In this document: positions 33,804 through 45,578 of the stretch, in pieces
How positions within the stretch are numbered: position 1 is the first letter of the stretch
How the letters are laid out: each line of letters opens with the position of its first letter
NCBI GenBank assembly: GCA_002803225.1
Contig: NXFV01001863.1
Location: forward strand, 1 to 59,791
Reading direction: 5' to 3'
DNA: 59,791 nucleotides
From: Gamarada debralockiae
Lineage: Eukaryota; Ascomycota; Leotiomycetes; Helotiales; Hyphodiscaceae
Translations under genes and position numbers: made by a program
Notes under the pieces: model-generated
What the model was told of the DNA's origin: nothing
The model's input: only the letters and a program-made list of their open reading frames with translations
The model's database searches: none

Positions 33804-36170
33804 CTAATTGATGAAAGGCTCGTATTGATGGTTACCATGAAACAGTTGGAAGACTTTGAGCGCAGATGCCGCAGGATGATCTCGGGGGAGAAATGATTGG
33901 ATGGTGGCGACGTTCTCAAGGGCAGCCAAGGCAAGAGTAATGTCATCAATTTGCCTGGTTATTTGCTTCTCGAAGTCCGAAAAAGAAAGATATGCTACGC
34001 AGACTTTCCCAAGCCTGTAATTTGCCTCATTGGGGACAACTTTGAAACCAGAAGCTTTCGTCCTTTGCCAATCTTGAAGGTGTTGCAGAACGGTGTGGTG
34101 AGCCAATTGGACATTGGTTGTTTCTTCGTCGACCACGATAAGGCTCTAACATGCTCTAATCAACCTTTCGAGGCTGTTGGGATTTTCGAAGCATCCCAAT
34201 GCGTATCGTTGATGGTGAAAGTAATCGTTTCTAGAAGCTCGTTTGCATTGAGCGGTCGTCTTACCAGCAGAATCCAATCAAATATCCTTGGATATACTCT
34301 CGTCTGTGCGGACCATCGACACGGCCGAGGAGTCTGTCATACGTCTCACCCAAATCGCGGGGAAGATTCCGTAGCACAGTCTTGATCGTATCGTCGGTTT
34401 CGGCATCGCAAACTTCGTCGAGGCTGAAACTTGACCCAAAGGAACTTAGAATAATAAAATAAGCTTTGCAAGCAGATTGTCTAAATTCCAGAACGGATAA
34501 AGATCTTTCTTACATTCTCTTTGCTCCGGCACTCAAGGTGCTCGATATCCCCCCCTCGAGGGCTAGGTCTCCAATTGACAAGTCCCCTCTCACTATCAAT
34601 TCGCGGGTAGTATGTCTTACGTAGACGTCGATATCACCGGCAATAGTGCTAGCAGCAGTCTGAATCTTGAAAGAGGCGCAGTTGGGCGCCGCCACCAGAT
34701 ACGTCGTATCTTCCCGACACAAAATAAAGATCTTCAATTTCCTTCTGAGCTAGCTATCAGATTCCGGAGGTTGTGAAAGATTGGCTTTCTGTCGTTCTCA
34801 AGTATCCCATCAAGCCCATCAATGAAAATTACGACACTTGAGACCTTGTTAACTACAGTCGAGAGAAGTAGGTACAGGTCCTCGACGGGCTGGAATCTTC
34901 GTCTCTTCCGAATAGAGCAATTCCACCATTGGGACTAATGGTTCTGGTAGGCCGCCTAGAGGCTGTTGACTAAGGCTTCCGAATATAGTCGCGGGATCCA
35001 ATGTCCGCTGCTCGGCGTGGTCTCAATAGTAACATGTGAGAGACGCTTTGGGTTCGCAATTGCCTATGGGTAGCTGCAAGCCATCGATCAGACTCGATAT
35101 GAGCACGGGCTGGCCACAGTTAGCTACGCATCTATGAGCTTGAATACTTTATAAAAGGCGCGGGGTGGATATCAGAGACTTACGTAGTCCATAGTAACAC
35201 ATCACAGAGGAAGCAGCCCAGTTGAGCCAATCCCCGAACGCTGGCAATGCTTTGAGCCAAGCCCCTGTCCCAGGATGTCTGATCCTCTGCATTCGGCGAT
35301 GTGCGTACTGATAGTCAATACTTGACAATAAGTCGACGAGTTTTTTTGGTATCAGTTCTGCTGCGAATTAGATACTCCCCTAGAATCCAAGATCGCCTCT
35401 GTATACCGAAGAAACGAGATAGTAAATAAGTACTTCGTTCTCTTTCTTCTGCAGCCGCCGTATTTCGCAAAACTAATTCTCTGGCTTCCTTCTCATCAAT
35501 CATATGGCATACTTCTGCTTGTTTGTCAACTTTCTTGCGATGCCTCCTGAATCTTGTGATGGCATCGTCCAGATGGGCATTCAATGTTGGTAACAGTGGT
35601 TCGAGCAAATGTCTCAGAGAAGACCTTTTTGGATTCCGCAACAAGACTCTGAACTCTGTACAAGAGTGATTATATCCAGATAAGCCACCGATAATGCTTG
35701 GGTGAATCGCTGGTGTTTATGGCTGTCGAATATTCGTTGATAGTCCCCTAGCAGTATTTATCAATACACATAACGCGGGACTATTCCGGGAACTTCACTC
35801 ACGAAAGCGAGGAAGGATGTCCCCTATCCGACCCGGTGTATCCACTATTCTATTCAGAATCGGTCGTGACTACCCGTCACAACAAGTAACACGCGGATAC
35901 TCCCCCAGATAGGAGCTAAATAGAGAGAGGCGATGTTGGAATAGGTATCTGGGGCTTTGCCATATTCCTCCATAGCTGATATCAACGGTTGAATATTTTG
36001 CAAAGCTGCGCGACTCTTGCTCTCTTTGTGGTCTCTTTCTCTGTGTTACTAACACTATAGTAGAGATTTTCGAGGTAGCCTCATTGAACAAATTCCTCTC
36101 TTTCTCATCAAGGCTTTCTAAAAATCGTGTCTTGGCAATTCAAGTTCTGACCGCTCTGTCTGCTCCATGA
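33804..36170 (-). pseudogene. NACHT (NLR-like, STAND) gene relic
   Basis: Read on the minus strand from about 36170 down, all parts of a fungal NACHT protein occur in order but in different frames. First is an N-terminal helical domain (SLDEKERNLFNEATSK; HKHQRFTQALSVAYLDIITL; RFRRHRKKVDKQAEVCHMID). Next is the PGTGAWL lead-in to the NTPase. The P-loop position reads CGQPVLISSLIDGL, where GKT/S is lost. A Walker B-like VVIFIDGLDGI follows. After the NTPase come LRNLPRDLGETYDRLLGRVD, IFDWILLVRRPLNANELLE and, at 33.8-34.1 kb, VDEETTNVQLAHHTVLQHLQ. Stops fall within several segments. Intact proteins of this type are fungal analogues of immune NLRs, used in heterokaryon incompatibility and related responses. 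Confidence 0.75.
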
Positions 36171-36471
36171 TGTTCCGAACGAGGCTCTGGTACTGATCCG
36201 TGGCTCTCCAACAATCGTCCGTGAAAAAGCAAGCAGCAAGTAAAGGGCGAAAATTCAAATTGAAAAGATGCTGAGGCTGGAATTCGGAAGCGGGAATTTT
36301 AAGAATGTGTGAAAGTGGGCGCACCCTGGGGTCTGCTTGACAAGTCATTGGTCGACGTGGTGCCGATGGCACATTTATTGCACCCGCCAAAATAAAAGGA
36401 AAATATACCATAGCCATGCACAGCTCGGTTTTCGGATTCGTGTCAGATAGGCTCAAGCTATTAGTCCACCA
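36171..36471. other. Flank between the NACHT relic and the neurochondrin-like gene
   Basis: A minus-strand frame (36456-36118) includes ACFFTDDCWRATDQYQSLV, which may be the N-terminal extension of the NACHT relic, since its frame leads into that gene. No independent gene is supported. Confidence 0.35.
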
Positions 36472-38538
36472 TCATACGCCGAATCGTACATTCTCCAGAT
36501 CCAGGGAAACATCTTCAAGAAGGCCCATAAATTCGGCAGCCTCCACCTTATCATCCATGTGCTTCAAAATATCTTCCAACTGCCTCGTCAGACCCGAAAG
36601 TGCTGCATTGCTCGTGACATATCGTTTTTGCATGCCACCTGGTGCTTTGGATAGAAGAGCCGTTGCGAGCTGGAGCATAGAAATTTGAAATTCGAGGATG
36701 ATCGTGGCAGAGGTAGCAGAAGGTGGTTTCATCGACGCTGCAGTCGTGACGATCTCCATCCACTCCTCCTGTGGAAATGATATTGATGGGTGATCTACCA
36801 CGGTGAGTAGGACACGAACAATTTCGAGTCCACGTGCCGCTTCGTTACTCGCGAACAAGCTAGCAGATGCAGGCTCCTTCCAAATATCTCGTAGAATTAC
36901 CTCCAGGTCCCGAACAACCACGTGCCATCCATCTTGTCCAAGAAATAATTCAACACCATCTTCGGTAGCCAGGATACCTTCCAGGGCAAGCAGAATGGGA
37001 TATCTGAAGTCCAGTTTCTCGGAAGTGCTCGTTTTGTAGAGTTCCACCAACATATCCATGATTCCGGCACTCTCGCGGCGCAGGTTCTCGTTCTCATCTT
37101 CGCGAATCCATATGGCTAGCGTGCGGATTCCAGCCAAAATCAATGGGTCGGCATTGATATCATCTTTCATAGAATCCCAAGTCAAGGTGAGTCGAGAGCC
37201 TTGTGATGTCGTTGCAGTCCCAGTACGAGCGGATGGATGAAGACCAGAAGCTCCGGCGACTGAAGCATCCCATCGGTCGCGCAGATACTCGATATTCAAG
37301 GACATAGTCTCAGCGATATCTTTGCGTAGCTTCAATAGCAGATCTGGCGGCATGCTGAATGTACCAAGGCCAGACTTGTCATCCAAACTTCGGACAAGAA
37401 AGCCGATGAAGCTTGAAATGATATCGAAGGCAGCTGCTAACCTTTGCGAAGTGGCGGGGTACACTGTGCTATTGAGTTGGGAAAGCAACGTTGGAAATGA
37501 TGAACGAATGTCGATGAGTAACAGATTGACGAAAAGGTAGGAGAATGGCTTGGCGTCTGTGCTGCTTGAAGAATTATTTTGGAATAGCAAAGATGGGCAT
37601 GTTGCCGGATACGCTTGGAGAAGGGCAGATGCAAGTTGTGTGTATGCCGCTCTACCAGCTAAGGTAGGCCTGCTGAAAACAAGCTTGCGCAGGATGGAAA
37701 CGAGTGGTTTGAGCCATTTTGGATCCCTTGGAAGAGCCCGTGGTAAGTTAGACCGTGAACTCGTGTATGAAGGGGAGGTGCTTACTTCGGGTACCAACTT
37801 AGGGATGAGGTTTCCTAGGAAGCCTATAAATGTGACAGCATCAGTGTCTTTGAAGACATTCTGTAACGTCGGAATAAGTCTGTCAATGCTTTTTTGAACC
37901 TTGTCCACCTCAGTGGGGAGCGTCGCAGTATTGGTCCACGTGAAGTTCAAGATATCGAGTGCATGAGCATATTGGGCAGAGATCTCTGCTAATGGAGATA
38001 AATCCTCAATATGCAGCATCTCCAAAGCACCTTCGGGACGACTGACAATAGTCAAAAGCGTTTGCAGTATGAGCTTAGTTGTCTCAGGAGGGCTATAAAG
38101 AGTCAGCTTATGGCCAATGGAAACAACACTGATGACTTGCCTTTCTACCAGTGCTTTCACGAGCGGCTCTGTCCTCCCAATCAACCTCCTCTCCTGCAGA
38201 GAATTCTCTGGCAGCAGAATCACAAGGGTATGCAAGACGGCAGTTGCAAGATCAACCATGTTCTGTGCCTCTGCTTTGTTGATTTTCTCATTGCGCTGTG
38301 CACGTAGAAGACGGTCCAAGAACTTTGGAGACAATGCTTCCCAGAGCGTTCGCAGCCGTTCCGGATCCTGAGCAAGCTGTCCATTGTCGAGGACGGATTT
38401 GAGAAGGGCGAGACCAACGAACCTTGATGTATCGTCCTTGGCTTGGAGGAGACCCTGCATCTTTTCGAACGTAGCAGAGGCGTCTGTGAGCCCAGAGGCC
38501 ACGATTTCAGTATCCTGTGCCTTGGAAGAGGGTTCCAT
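36472..38538 (-). CDS. Neurochondrin family protein (DUF1941)
   Basis: A single exon of 688 aa. The start is the ATG at 38538 (MEPSSKAQDTE); the frame extends seven codons upstream but only to a GTG. The protein is all-helical and armadillo-like. The N-terminal block TSRFVGLALLKSVLDN, followed later by LDRLL and VDLATAVLHTL, is the characteristic start of the neurochondrin family (PF05536). The middle carries repeated Leu-rich helices, and the C-terminal part has LEDILKHMDDKVEAAEFMGL. The length matches fungal members of about 600-700 aa. In animals neurochondrin binds signalling and transport proteins; in fungi the role is unclear. It is transcribed away from the CLC gene, with 371 bp between the start codons. 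Confidence 0.85.
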   Translation of the reverse strand: MEPSSKAQDTEIVASGLTDASATFEKMQGLLQAKDDTSRFVGLALLKSVLDNGQLAQDPERLRTLWEALSPKFLDRLLRAQRNEKINKAEAQNMVDLATAVLHTLVILLPENSLQERRLIGRTEPLVKALVERQVISVVSIGHKLTLYSPPETTKLILQTLLTIVSRPEGALEMLHIEDLSPLAEISAQYAHALDILNFTWTNTATLPTEVDKVQKSIDRLIPTLQNVFKDTDAVTFIGFLGNLIPKLVPEVSTSPSYTSSRSNLPRALPRDPKWLKPLVSILRKLVFSRPTLAGRAAYTQLASALLQAYPATCPSLLFQNNSSSSTDAKPFSYLFVNLLLIDIRSSFPTLLSQLNSTVYPATSQRLAAAFDIISSFIGFLVRSLDDKSGLGTFSMPPDLLLKLRKDIAETMSLNIEYLRDRWDASVAGASGLHPSARTGTATTSQGSRLTLTWDSMKDDINADPLILAGIRTLAIWIREDENENLRRESAGIMDMLVELYKTSTSEKLDFRYPILLALEGILATEDGVELFLGQDGWHVVVRDLEVILRDIWKEPASASLFASNEAARGLEIVRVLLTVVDHPSISFPQEEWMEIVTTAASMKPPSATSATIILEFQISMLQLATALLSKAPGGMQKRYVTSNAALSGLTRQLEDILKHMDDKVEAAEFMGLLEDVSLDLENVRFGV

Positions 38539-38909
38539 CGTGATTGAAGTTATTGGCACGGGACGTCGCCGCCCGGATTTGAGTTTCTTGCCCTGAGTTT
38601 AGGAACCTTCAAGAAGACAGAATAATAGGGATGTTTTTTTGGTATTCTGGGCTGAGAGTACCCCAATAGCACAGAATGAAGGCGAATATTCGTTGATGTT
38701 CTTCCCATCAATGTCGAGATGGGGGGCGAGGGTTTTGATATTCGTTTTCAACGCGACGTCACAAATATCCAGGAAAGGCAAGTTTTGCCGAGCAGGACGG
38801 CCCGAATTTTCGCCGGAAGCATCCATCACAACTCTCAGCCTCGAAGCTCCACAGCTTTTGAAGAACACTACAACAGGAAGATGCTACTAAAGTTATCAGA
38901 TGTTTGAAT
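38539..38909. promoter_or_regulatory. Bidirectional promoter of the neurochondrin-like and CLC genes
   Basis: 371 bp lie between divergent start codons, with no internal gene. It must hold both 5' UTRs and both promoters. I could not identify specific elements. Confidence 0.5.
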
Positions 38910-41836
38910 ATGGCAAGCTCATCTACGGGCTTCATCCCAAACATAGAAGCGACAAGCTCTTCCTCAAGCCAAAACACTCCCAGACAACCGACAATCGAAG
39001 ATGACAGCGACAACGACGACCCCGTCGCAAGCTTCTCCAGAGACCAAGCACTTCTATCCGATGATCCCCTCGAGGCAGACAGTGGAGATGTAGTGTCGTT
39101 CAAACGAAAGCAGAAACAGACGACCGGTTCGAGGTTCTTGTCTGCTTTCACGGGCAATGGATCAGGTTCGCGACAGGCAACACCATCACCACGATCCGGA
39201 ACTCCAACATTGAACATCGGTCGATCGCATGGTTTGAATATAATTGGGGGCAGTAGAGATGGGTCAAACAACAATGGAGCAACCAAAGATGGAGGTCCTC
39301 TGGACTGGTATGTTGAAGGGCCAGGTCGCAGAGTTGGGTACGAAGACATGACCGCAATCGATTGGATCTTCGAATACACAAAAGAGCGACAGCGATTGCG
39401 CAAGCTCTACTCGAGCGCTACAGGATTCCTTGGATATATACAGCAGTTCTTGGATGCGAGTCAAGTCTGGGTGATCTTGATTCTGACGGGACTTACGGCT
39501 GGAATATTTGCCGCTGGCATAGACGTTGTTAGTGATTGGCTTGGAGATTTGAAAACGGGCTACTGCTCTGCCAAAGACGGAGGCCGCTTCTACTTGAATA
39601 AATCTTTCTGCTGCTATGGATATAATGGATGGGCAGATTGTCAAGGTTGGGTGCCATGGAGCAAGGCACTTAATGTGAGCTCGGCCGGAGGGAAATGGTT
39701 CATTGAATATTTCTTCTTCATTGCATTTTCGGTAAATCTACTCCTTGGAAGTGTTGGTGGGAGAATACTGACTTGTCTTCCCTACAGATAGTTTTCGCGC
39801 TGTCTGCGAGCATTCTGGTAAAGGAATACGCTCTGTATGCAAAACATAGCGGCATTCCGGAGATCAAGACTGTGTTGGGGGGCTTCGTTATTAGACGGTT
39901 TATGGGGACTTGGACACTAGTTATCAAGTCATTGGGCCTGGTAAGCTACGTTATTCTAGACAAGATGTCTAAAATACTGATTGTCTCAGTGCCTTGCGGT
40001 TGCATCTGGAATGTGGCTTGGCAAGGAAGGACCTCTTGTACATGTTGCATGTTGTTGCGCAAATCTCTTCATGAAACTGTTTGGCAACATCAGTGGTAAT
40101 GAAGGTAGAAATTCTTCCCTCGCTTCCCTTTGGCATCAGCTGATATACATATAGCACGAAAAAGAGAAGTTCTGTCTGCTGCAGCAGCAGCAGGAATATC
40201 AGTTGCATTTGGATCTCCCATTGGCGGCGTTCTGTTCAGCTTGGAGGTAAGTAATTCTACAGAGGTTGTTCGCAAACCATACTAACCGGAAGTCAGCAAT
40301 TATCATATTACTTTCCAGATAAAACGATGTGGCAGAGTTTTGTTTGCGCAATGACCGCAGCGGTTATGCTGCAAGCTTTCGATCCGTTTCGAAGCGGGAA
40401 GCTCGTGCTATACCAGGTGACATACAGTACAGGATGGCATGGTTTTGAGATAATTCCCTTCGCAATTCTTGGTGTTCTGGGAGTATGTTGTCTCCTTGTA
40501 ATCATGCTCTTTTGCTGACCTGAAACAGGGGATATATGGTGGACTGTTCATTAAAATGAACATGAAGGTGGCCCAGTGGAAGAAAGGAGCTACGTGGCTT
40601 CCTGGACCCATCACTCAAGTCGTGACTGTGGCTCTGCTTACAGCTTTGATCAATTATCCCAACTTCTACATGCGAGCGCAGTCATCCGAACTCGTGTACT
40701 CGTTATTTGCGGAGTGCTCGAAAGTACTCGACGATCAGTTTGGGCTCTGCAAGACTGGAGCAGCTACAGCCGGGACCATATTCTTGCTACTCTTTGCGGC
40801 CATTCTTGGGTTCTTCCTGGCATCGATAACTTTCGGCCTTCAAATACCAGCTGGTATCATCTTACCTTCAATGGCCGTTGGAGCTCTCTTCGGGCGTGCC
40901 GTTGGCATCATCATGGAGATCTGGGTTCAGAATCATCCAACATTCTTCCCGTTCGCAAATTGCGAGCCCGACATTCCCTGCGTTACGCCGGGAACATACG
41001 CCATTATCGGCGCTGCAGCAGCTCTCGGCGGAGTAACTCGCATGACTGTCTCAATTGTCGTCATCATGTTCGAGCTAACAGGAGCTCTTACCTATGTCTT
41101 ACCCATCATGATCGCTGTCATGGTCAGTAAGTGGGTCGGAGATGCGTTTGGAAAGCGCGGAATCTACGAGAGCTGGATTCATTTCAACGAATATCCATTC
41201 TTGGATAATAGCGATGAAAGCCCCATACCCGACATTCCAGTCAGCCAAATCATGACTCGAATCGAAGATCTTGTTGTCTTGACGGCGACCGGACACACTA
41301 TTGAATCGCTCACCAACATTCTCGCTACTCATCCTTATCGGGGCTTCCCTGTAATCTCAGATCCTAGAGAAGCTATTCTGCTTGGCTATATATCACGTGC
41401 AGAACTGACATATAATCTGCATACATCCACTCAGCCTCCAAGATCCCTCCCGCCAGAATCAGAAGCGTTCTTTTCACACCAACCACTCGCAGATCCGCGG
41501 ACGACTCTCGACCTCCGGCCTTGGATGGATCAAACTCCCATCACGCTACCTTCTCGATCAAACCTCCTTCTCACTGCGAACTACTTCCAGAAACTCGGGC
41601 TGCGATACGTACTGTTCAGCGATCGAGGAGTACTTCAAGGACTTTTGACGAAGAAGGATGTGTGGTATGTTTTAAATGGCGCCGAAGAAACGAGAAGGAC
41701 CAATGCTTCCGACGGAATGACTACAGGCCTCACGAGAGAAGATGGACAAGGCGAAGAGAGGGGCTTGTTAAATAGGGATAGTGAGGAGGACCTTAGCGCA
41801 GCGAATGGTGAAGATGGCGATGTACCAATATTATGA
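38910..41836 (+). CDS. CLC-type chloride channel/antiporter (Gef1-like) with CBS domains
   Basis: Six exons (38910-39731, 39788-39940, 39990-40104, 40155-40246, 40297-40482, 40529-41836) give 892 codons (891 aa). The start is the ATG at 38910; the TTG two codons earlier is not used. The N-terminal 140 residues are Ser/Asp-rich and cytosolic. The membrane domain carries the CLC signatures [16 protein letters not shown] with the gating Glu (about E338), [12 protein letters not shown], and [15 protein letters not shown] at the usual GxFxP region. The first extracellular loop is Cys-rich ([20 protein letters not shown]), as in fungal CLCs. Two CBS domains follow at about 690-755 ([14 protein letters not shown]) and 800-860 ([20 protein letters not shown]). 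The gating Glu implies Cl-/H+ exchange in Golgi, endosome or vacuole membranes and a role in luminal pH and metal handling. Two dileucine/acidic stretches sit near the C-terminus. Confidence 0.93.
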
Positions 41837-43151
41837 TACCTAAGAAGCGAATTGATTTGCGTATTTCAGGTCCATTGCTTTGTGGGTTAACTATATTGTA
41901 TGTTCTTACCGTTCCCGATGCATTGGGCGTTGTGAATGAGGAAGGAACGTTTGGGTTCAGTTGCTGACGAAAAAGTTACAGTCTCCTCGCATTTGCAGTG
42001 CGGCAAACGTCACGAAAACCACACAAGGAGCGCCCAAATCTCACACACATTCAAGTCCCCCCAGAGACACCAACGACTCCGGGCACAATAGAGCCTTGAA
42101 GATGACGCCCCCTAATATTGACGTATTCTGATCTGCGAAAGGTGACACGAATCCGCTACCTAACCCTCCTCCCAGGTTGCCCTTGTCAATGAGCTCTCCT
42201 CGCGCTACCACGGCTTCAATTCCGTCGACCACCAACCAGCTAGGCTTGGGAATAAATATGGCGCTGTTTCATCTTGAACAAGCTGGCTGTTTGACGCAAT
42301 AAGAACAGTGTCCCCAGGAAGACAATGCTGTCGACTGCGTGGTCGTCGACACTGACGTCGAGATCATGACTGTGCTTGGGGACACAGTACAGGGGCTGAG
42401 ATGGACACAACATTACAGAGGATGGATCTGGAGGGACTTTATCCTTCTCCACGAGACGCTGGGTGACAAATTGGGGTAGTGACTCAATGGAGCCAAGAAT
42501 AGGGATAATTGGATGAGAGCGAAATCCGAGGCACACTGCTAAAATATACGTCTTCGTTTGGTAACCGGGCTGTATTGAGTTGAGCACGAAGCTCATATTT
42601 AAGGAAAACTACACGAGTTATATAGAAGCTTCGAGAGATGGAGCCCTTGGATCCCCAGCTCCCTGGAGCTCCCGCGTCCTCAGGGTCCATCACGTGATCT
42701 TCACAGAGCCTCCATGCTGTCCAGAGAGAGGGGGAATCCTCTCCAGTCACTTGAGTTCCAATTCACTTGGGCGACTTTGATTCTTGCGGCGATATCATTT
42801 AATTCGAGGCTTCCGATCCGGCTTCTCGATCATAGTAACGTCCGGACTACAGGCATTGCCTCCGTACTCTGACGACGTATCCATTTTAAGTGACGCAATT
42901 CAAGTTGCACGCCGGCCAGGGAAACCAACCCACCTGATCAATGTGCCGTAGATGCGACGTCAAATGTTACGTGGATTGGTATTACCCTATCTTTATCGAG
43001 CGGAGTATAATACGCTTGATATAGCCCCTATAAGGATGCTAACCCCTCCCAATTCCTGTATAAAAACGCCAAGGCAACAAATAGCAGCCTCAAGGCCGGA
43101 GGCCTGTATCCTTTACCCCCATCTTCCCCTTCGCAATGAATATGAACCTCT
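41837..43151. other. Gap between convergent CLC and MDL1 genes; weak minus-strand open frame
   Basis: The two flanking genes converge here, so 3' UTRs take part of the space. A minus-strand frame at 42596-42240 (118 codons, starting MSFVLNSIQPGYQTKTYILA) has a plausible ATG and a segment SLCPSQP-like to HDLDVSVDDHAVDSIV, but it has no recognised domain. It might be one exon of a short gene or chance. I would not annotate it as coding on this evidence. Confidence 0.35.
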
Positions 43152-45578
43152 TTACTTCGTCCTTTCACTCGTCTTTTCAATCACTCCCTCCGTCTTACTT
43201 TCCTCACTACCCTCACCCTCCTCACCCAAATCTACTCTATCCTGTTCGCCCATCCTTTTCAAATCATCAGCGATCTCTTCCATCTCCGTAAGATGGCCTT
43301 CAGGCTCCGTAGCTCTCTTGTCTGCAGCATCACCACCGCTCATCTGCCACTCCATCAATTTCGAGAACGCCGAATCCGGGTTCTCGGAAAGTTGTTTGTA
43401 TGTTCCGGTCTCGGCGACCTTCCCATCGTTGCCTAACACAATAATGTGATCAGATCGTTTGATGGTCGACAAACGATGTGCAATCGAGATAGTAGTGTTA
43501 TGTCCCTTAAGTAAAGCGGCTAAAGCGGAGTTGACAAGCGTCTCCGATTCTGCGTCTAAAGCGGATGTAGCTTCATCGAGGATGAGAATGTCCGGGTTCT
43601 TAAGCAGGGCTCTCGCGATGGCGATTCGTTGTTTCTGTCCACCAGAGAGCTGGGCGCCTCGAGCCCCAACAGATGTGTCGAGGCCATCAGGGAAGTCGCT
43701 GATAAATTGACAATTGGCTTTTCGTGCTGCAGCAATGATCTCTGCTCGGGATGCATGCGGTTTCCCGTAGGCGATGTTCTCGGCGATGGAGCCAGACATT
43801 AGGACGGGTTCTTGGCCTACCATGCCGATGCGTCGGCGGAGGGATTTCCCGTTCATACCTGAGATATCGACGCCGTTGATTGAGATTGTTCCTTTGGTGG
43901 GATTGTAGAAACGTAGGAGGAGGGAGCCGATGGTGGATTTTCCACCCCCACTAGGTCCGACGATTGCGACATTGGTGCCGGAAGGAATCTCAAAGTCGAG
44001 ACCATCGAAGATATTGACCGCTGGCCGTGTTGGGTATGCGAAGGAAACGTCCGAAAACTTGATGATGCCCTGAGCGGATGTTACCTTTGTCCCAACTGTG
44101 GCTGGGATGGTTGGCTTTCGGTCTTGTAACTCGAAGAGACGACTGGCGGCTCCGACTCCCTTCATGAGTTCCGAGTAGAAGCTAGACACGCCGAATAAAC
44201 TCGAACCTGCGTAGGCAGTATACATAAGGAAAGATGTGAGATCTCCAATACTGATGACACCGCTCTTAACCATGGATCCTCCCGAATACAGCAGAGCCAG
44301 GATCGTCATGTTCCCAAGGAATCCAGACGAACTGAAGAAGGTTGCGCTTATGATCGCTTCCCTCTTCCCAAGTGCAAAGATTTTCTTCACTTGGCGGTTG
44401 TATCGCCCAACTTCTTGGGTTTCGCCAGCAAATGCTTGACTCGTACGGACGTTCCCCAGCCTCTCTTCTGCAATCTTGGTCAAGGTTCCAAGGTTTCTTT
44501 GTATTTTTCGACTGAGGTTTCGAATCGCCCTTCCGTAGAAGAAGGCTCCTATGGCAACAGGTGGGAACATCAAGCAGAGGATGCTGGTGAGCTTCAAGCT
44601 TACCCAAGCCATCGCTGCAAAACCAGCACCTCCACTGACCAGAGCCCTCAAGCCATCAGATAGATTTTGTGTGATACTCTTGCCAACAATGACCGTGTCA
44701 GAGCTTAGACGCGAAATCAAATCTCCAACTCGGTTCGCATCGAAGAACTCTGCGTTCTGAACGTACGTCCTCCTATATAGTTGTGATCGAAGTCTAGCAA
44801 CGATTCGCTCTCCAACAATCCGCAGAATGATGATCCGTCCGTAGTTGGCCGCAGCGCCCATTGTCAGTACTACTCCAAGAGCCATGTAGAATTGATGGAT
44901 ATCCAACCCAAACAAAGTATTGCCTTCAGCTGGGTCTTTGGTCGCGAGATCCAAAATTTTTCCTATCGAGAAGGGTATCGACATCGTGATGGAGGATGAG
45001 ATCAATAAGAACGCAAACGCCAATGCTAGCCACTTGGCTTCTGGCCTCGCGATCTTGATCAGCCTCCATATCTCGCCGAAGCTTGCAGAGTTCTTTTGTG
45101 ACTTTCCGCTGCTCTGGAGACGCGCACTAAGGTTGACTTGAGCTGCCCGGGATGCCTTCTCGCTTCTTTCAAATCCGGCTTGTTCATCCAGATGGTCTTC
45201 TTCCTCCTCTTCCCGTCTCGCCTTTTCTTTTTCTATTCGATCCTGTCTATCCGTGTCCCGAGGCGTCTCCCTCAGATTTGATGTACTATTAAATGCACGT
45301 AGTTGAGAAATTGCTGGCCGCCATGGTGATGAAAGACCGGTCCTTGATTGTAGAAGGGCCGTACTCGTAAGAGGTTGAGTATTCGATCTAAAGGGAGAGA
45401 GGGAGGGTTTCGGTGGGGTGGTATAGCTCGAATTGGGTCGTGTTATGGAATGCGAAGGCCCAGGAATAGACAATCGAGCGGCTGGAGCAGCGGGAGTCGT
45501 CCTCGATAGGTTGTTCTTAGCTATATTGTCGACCGAGGTCCTCCATCCAAGGCCTCTCAACACCAATGCTGGGCGCAT
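43152..45578 (-). CDS. MDL1: Mitochondrial ABC transporter Mdl1 (ABCB10-like half transporter)
   Basis: A single uninterrupted frame of 808 aa. The N-terminus is basic, Ser/Ala-rich and lacks acidic residues for about 100 residues (MRPALVLRGLGWRTSVDNIA), a good mitochondrial targeting sequence. A six-helix transmembrane domain follows (about 190-480; WLALAFAFLLISSSITMSIP is the first helix). The nucleotide-binding domain has Walker A GPSGGGKST (about 538-546), the signature LSGGQKQR (about 643), Walker B ILILDEATSALD (about 663) and the H-loop ISIAHRLST. A charged tail extends beyond the NBD. Mdl1 of yeast works as a homodimer in the inner membrane and exports peptides from protein breakdown. 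The alternative is another mitochondrial ABCB member such as Atm1, but the sequence reads closer to the Mdl1/ABCB10 group. It is divergent from CDC37. Confidence 0.92.
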   Translation of the reverse strand: MRPALVLRGLGWRTSVDNIAKNNLSRTTPAAPAARLSIPGPSHSITRPNSSYTTPPKPSLSPFRSNTQPLTSTALLQSRTGLSSPWRPAISQLRAFNSTSNLRETPRDTDRQDRIEKEKARREEEEEDHLDEQAGFERSEKASRAAQVNLSARLQSSGKSQKNSASFGEIWRLIKIARPEAKWLALAFAFLLISSSITMSIPFSIGKILDLATKDPAEGNTLFGLDIHQFYMALGVVLTMGAAANYGRIIILRIVGERIVARLRSQLYRRTYVQNAEFFDANRVGDLISRLSSDTVIVGKSITQNLSDGLRALVSGGAGFAAMAWVSLKLTSILCLMFPPVAIGAFFYGRAIRNLSRKIQRNLGTLTKIAEERLGNVRTSQAFAGETQEVGRYNRQVKKIFALGKREAIISATFFSSSGFLGNMTILALLYSGGSMVKSGVISIGDLTSFLMYTAYAGSSLFGVSSFYSELMKGVGAASRLFELQDRKPTIPATVGTKVTSAQGIIKFSDVSFAYPTRPAVNIFDGLDFEIPSGTNVAIVGPSGGGKSTIGSLLLRFYNPTKGTISINGVDISGMNGKSLRRRIGMVGQEPVLMSGSIAENIAYGKPHASRAEIIAAARKANCQFISDFPDGLDTSVGARGAQLSGGQKQRIAIARALLKNPDILILDEATSALDAESETLVNSALAALLKGHNTTISIAHRLSTIKRSDHIIVLGNDGKVAETGTYKQLSENPDSAFSKLMEWQMSGGDAADKRATEPEGHLTEMEEIADDLKRMGEQDRVDLGEEGEGSEESKTEGVIEKTSERTK

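Noticed and set aside
37437..38417. Several open frames opposite and within the neurochondrin-like gene
   Set aside because: They are all covered by the 688-aa frame, which has recognisable family sequence.
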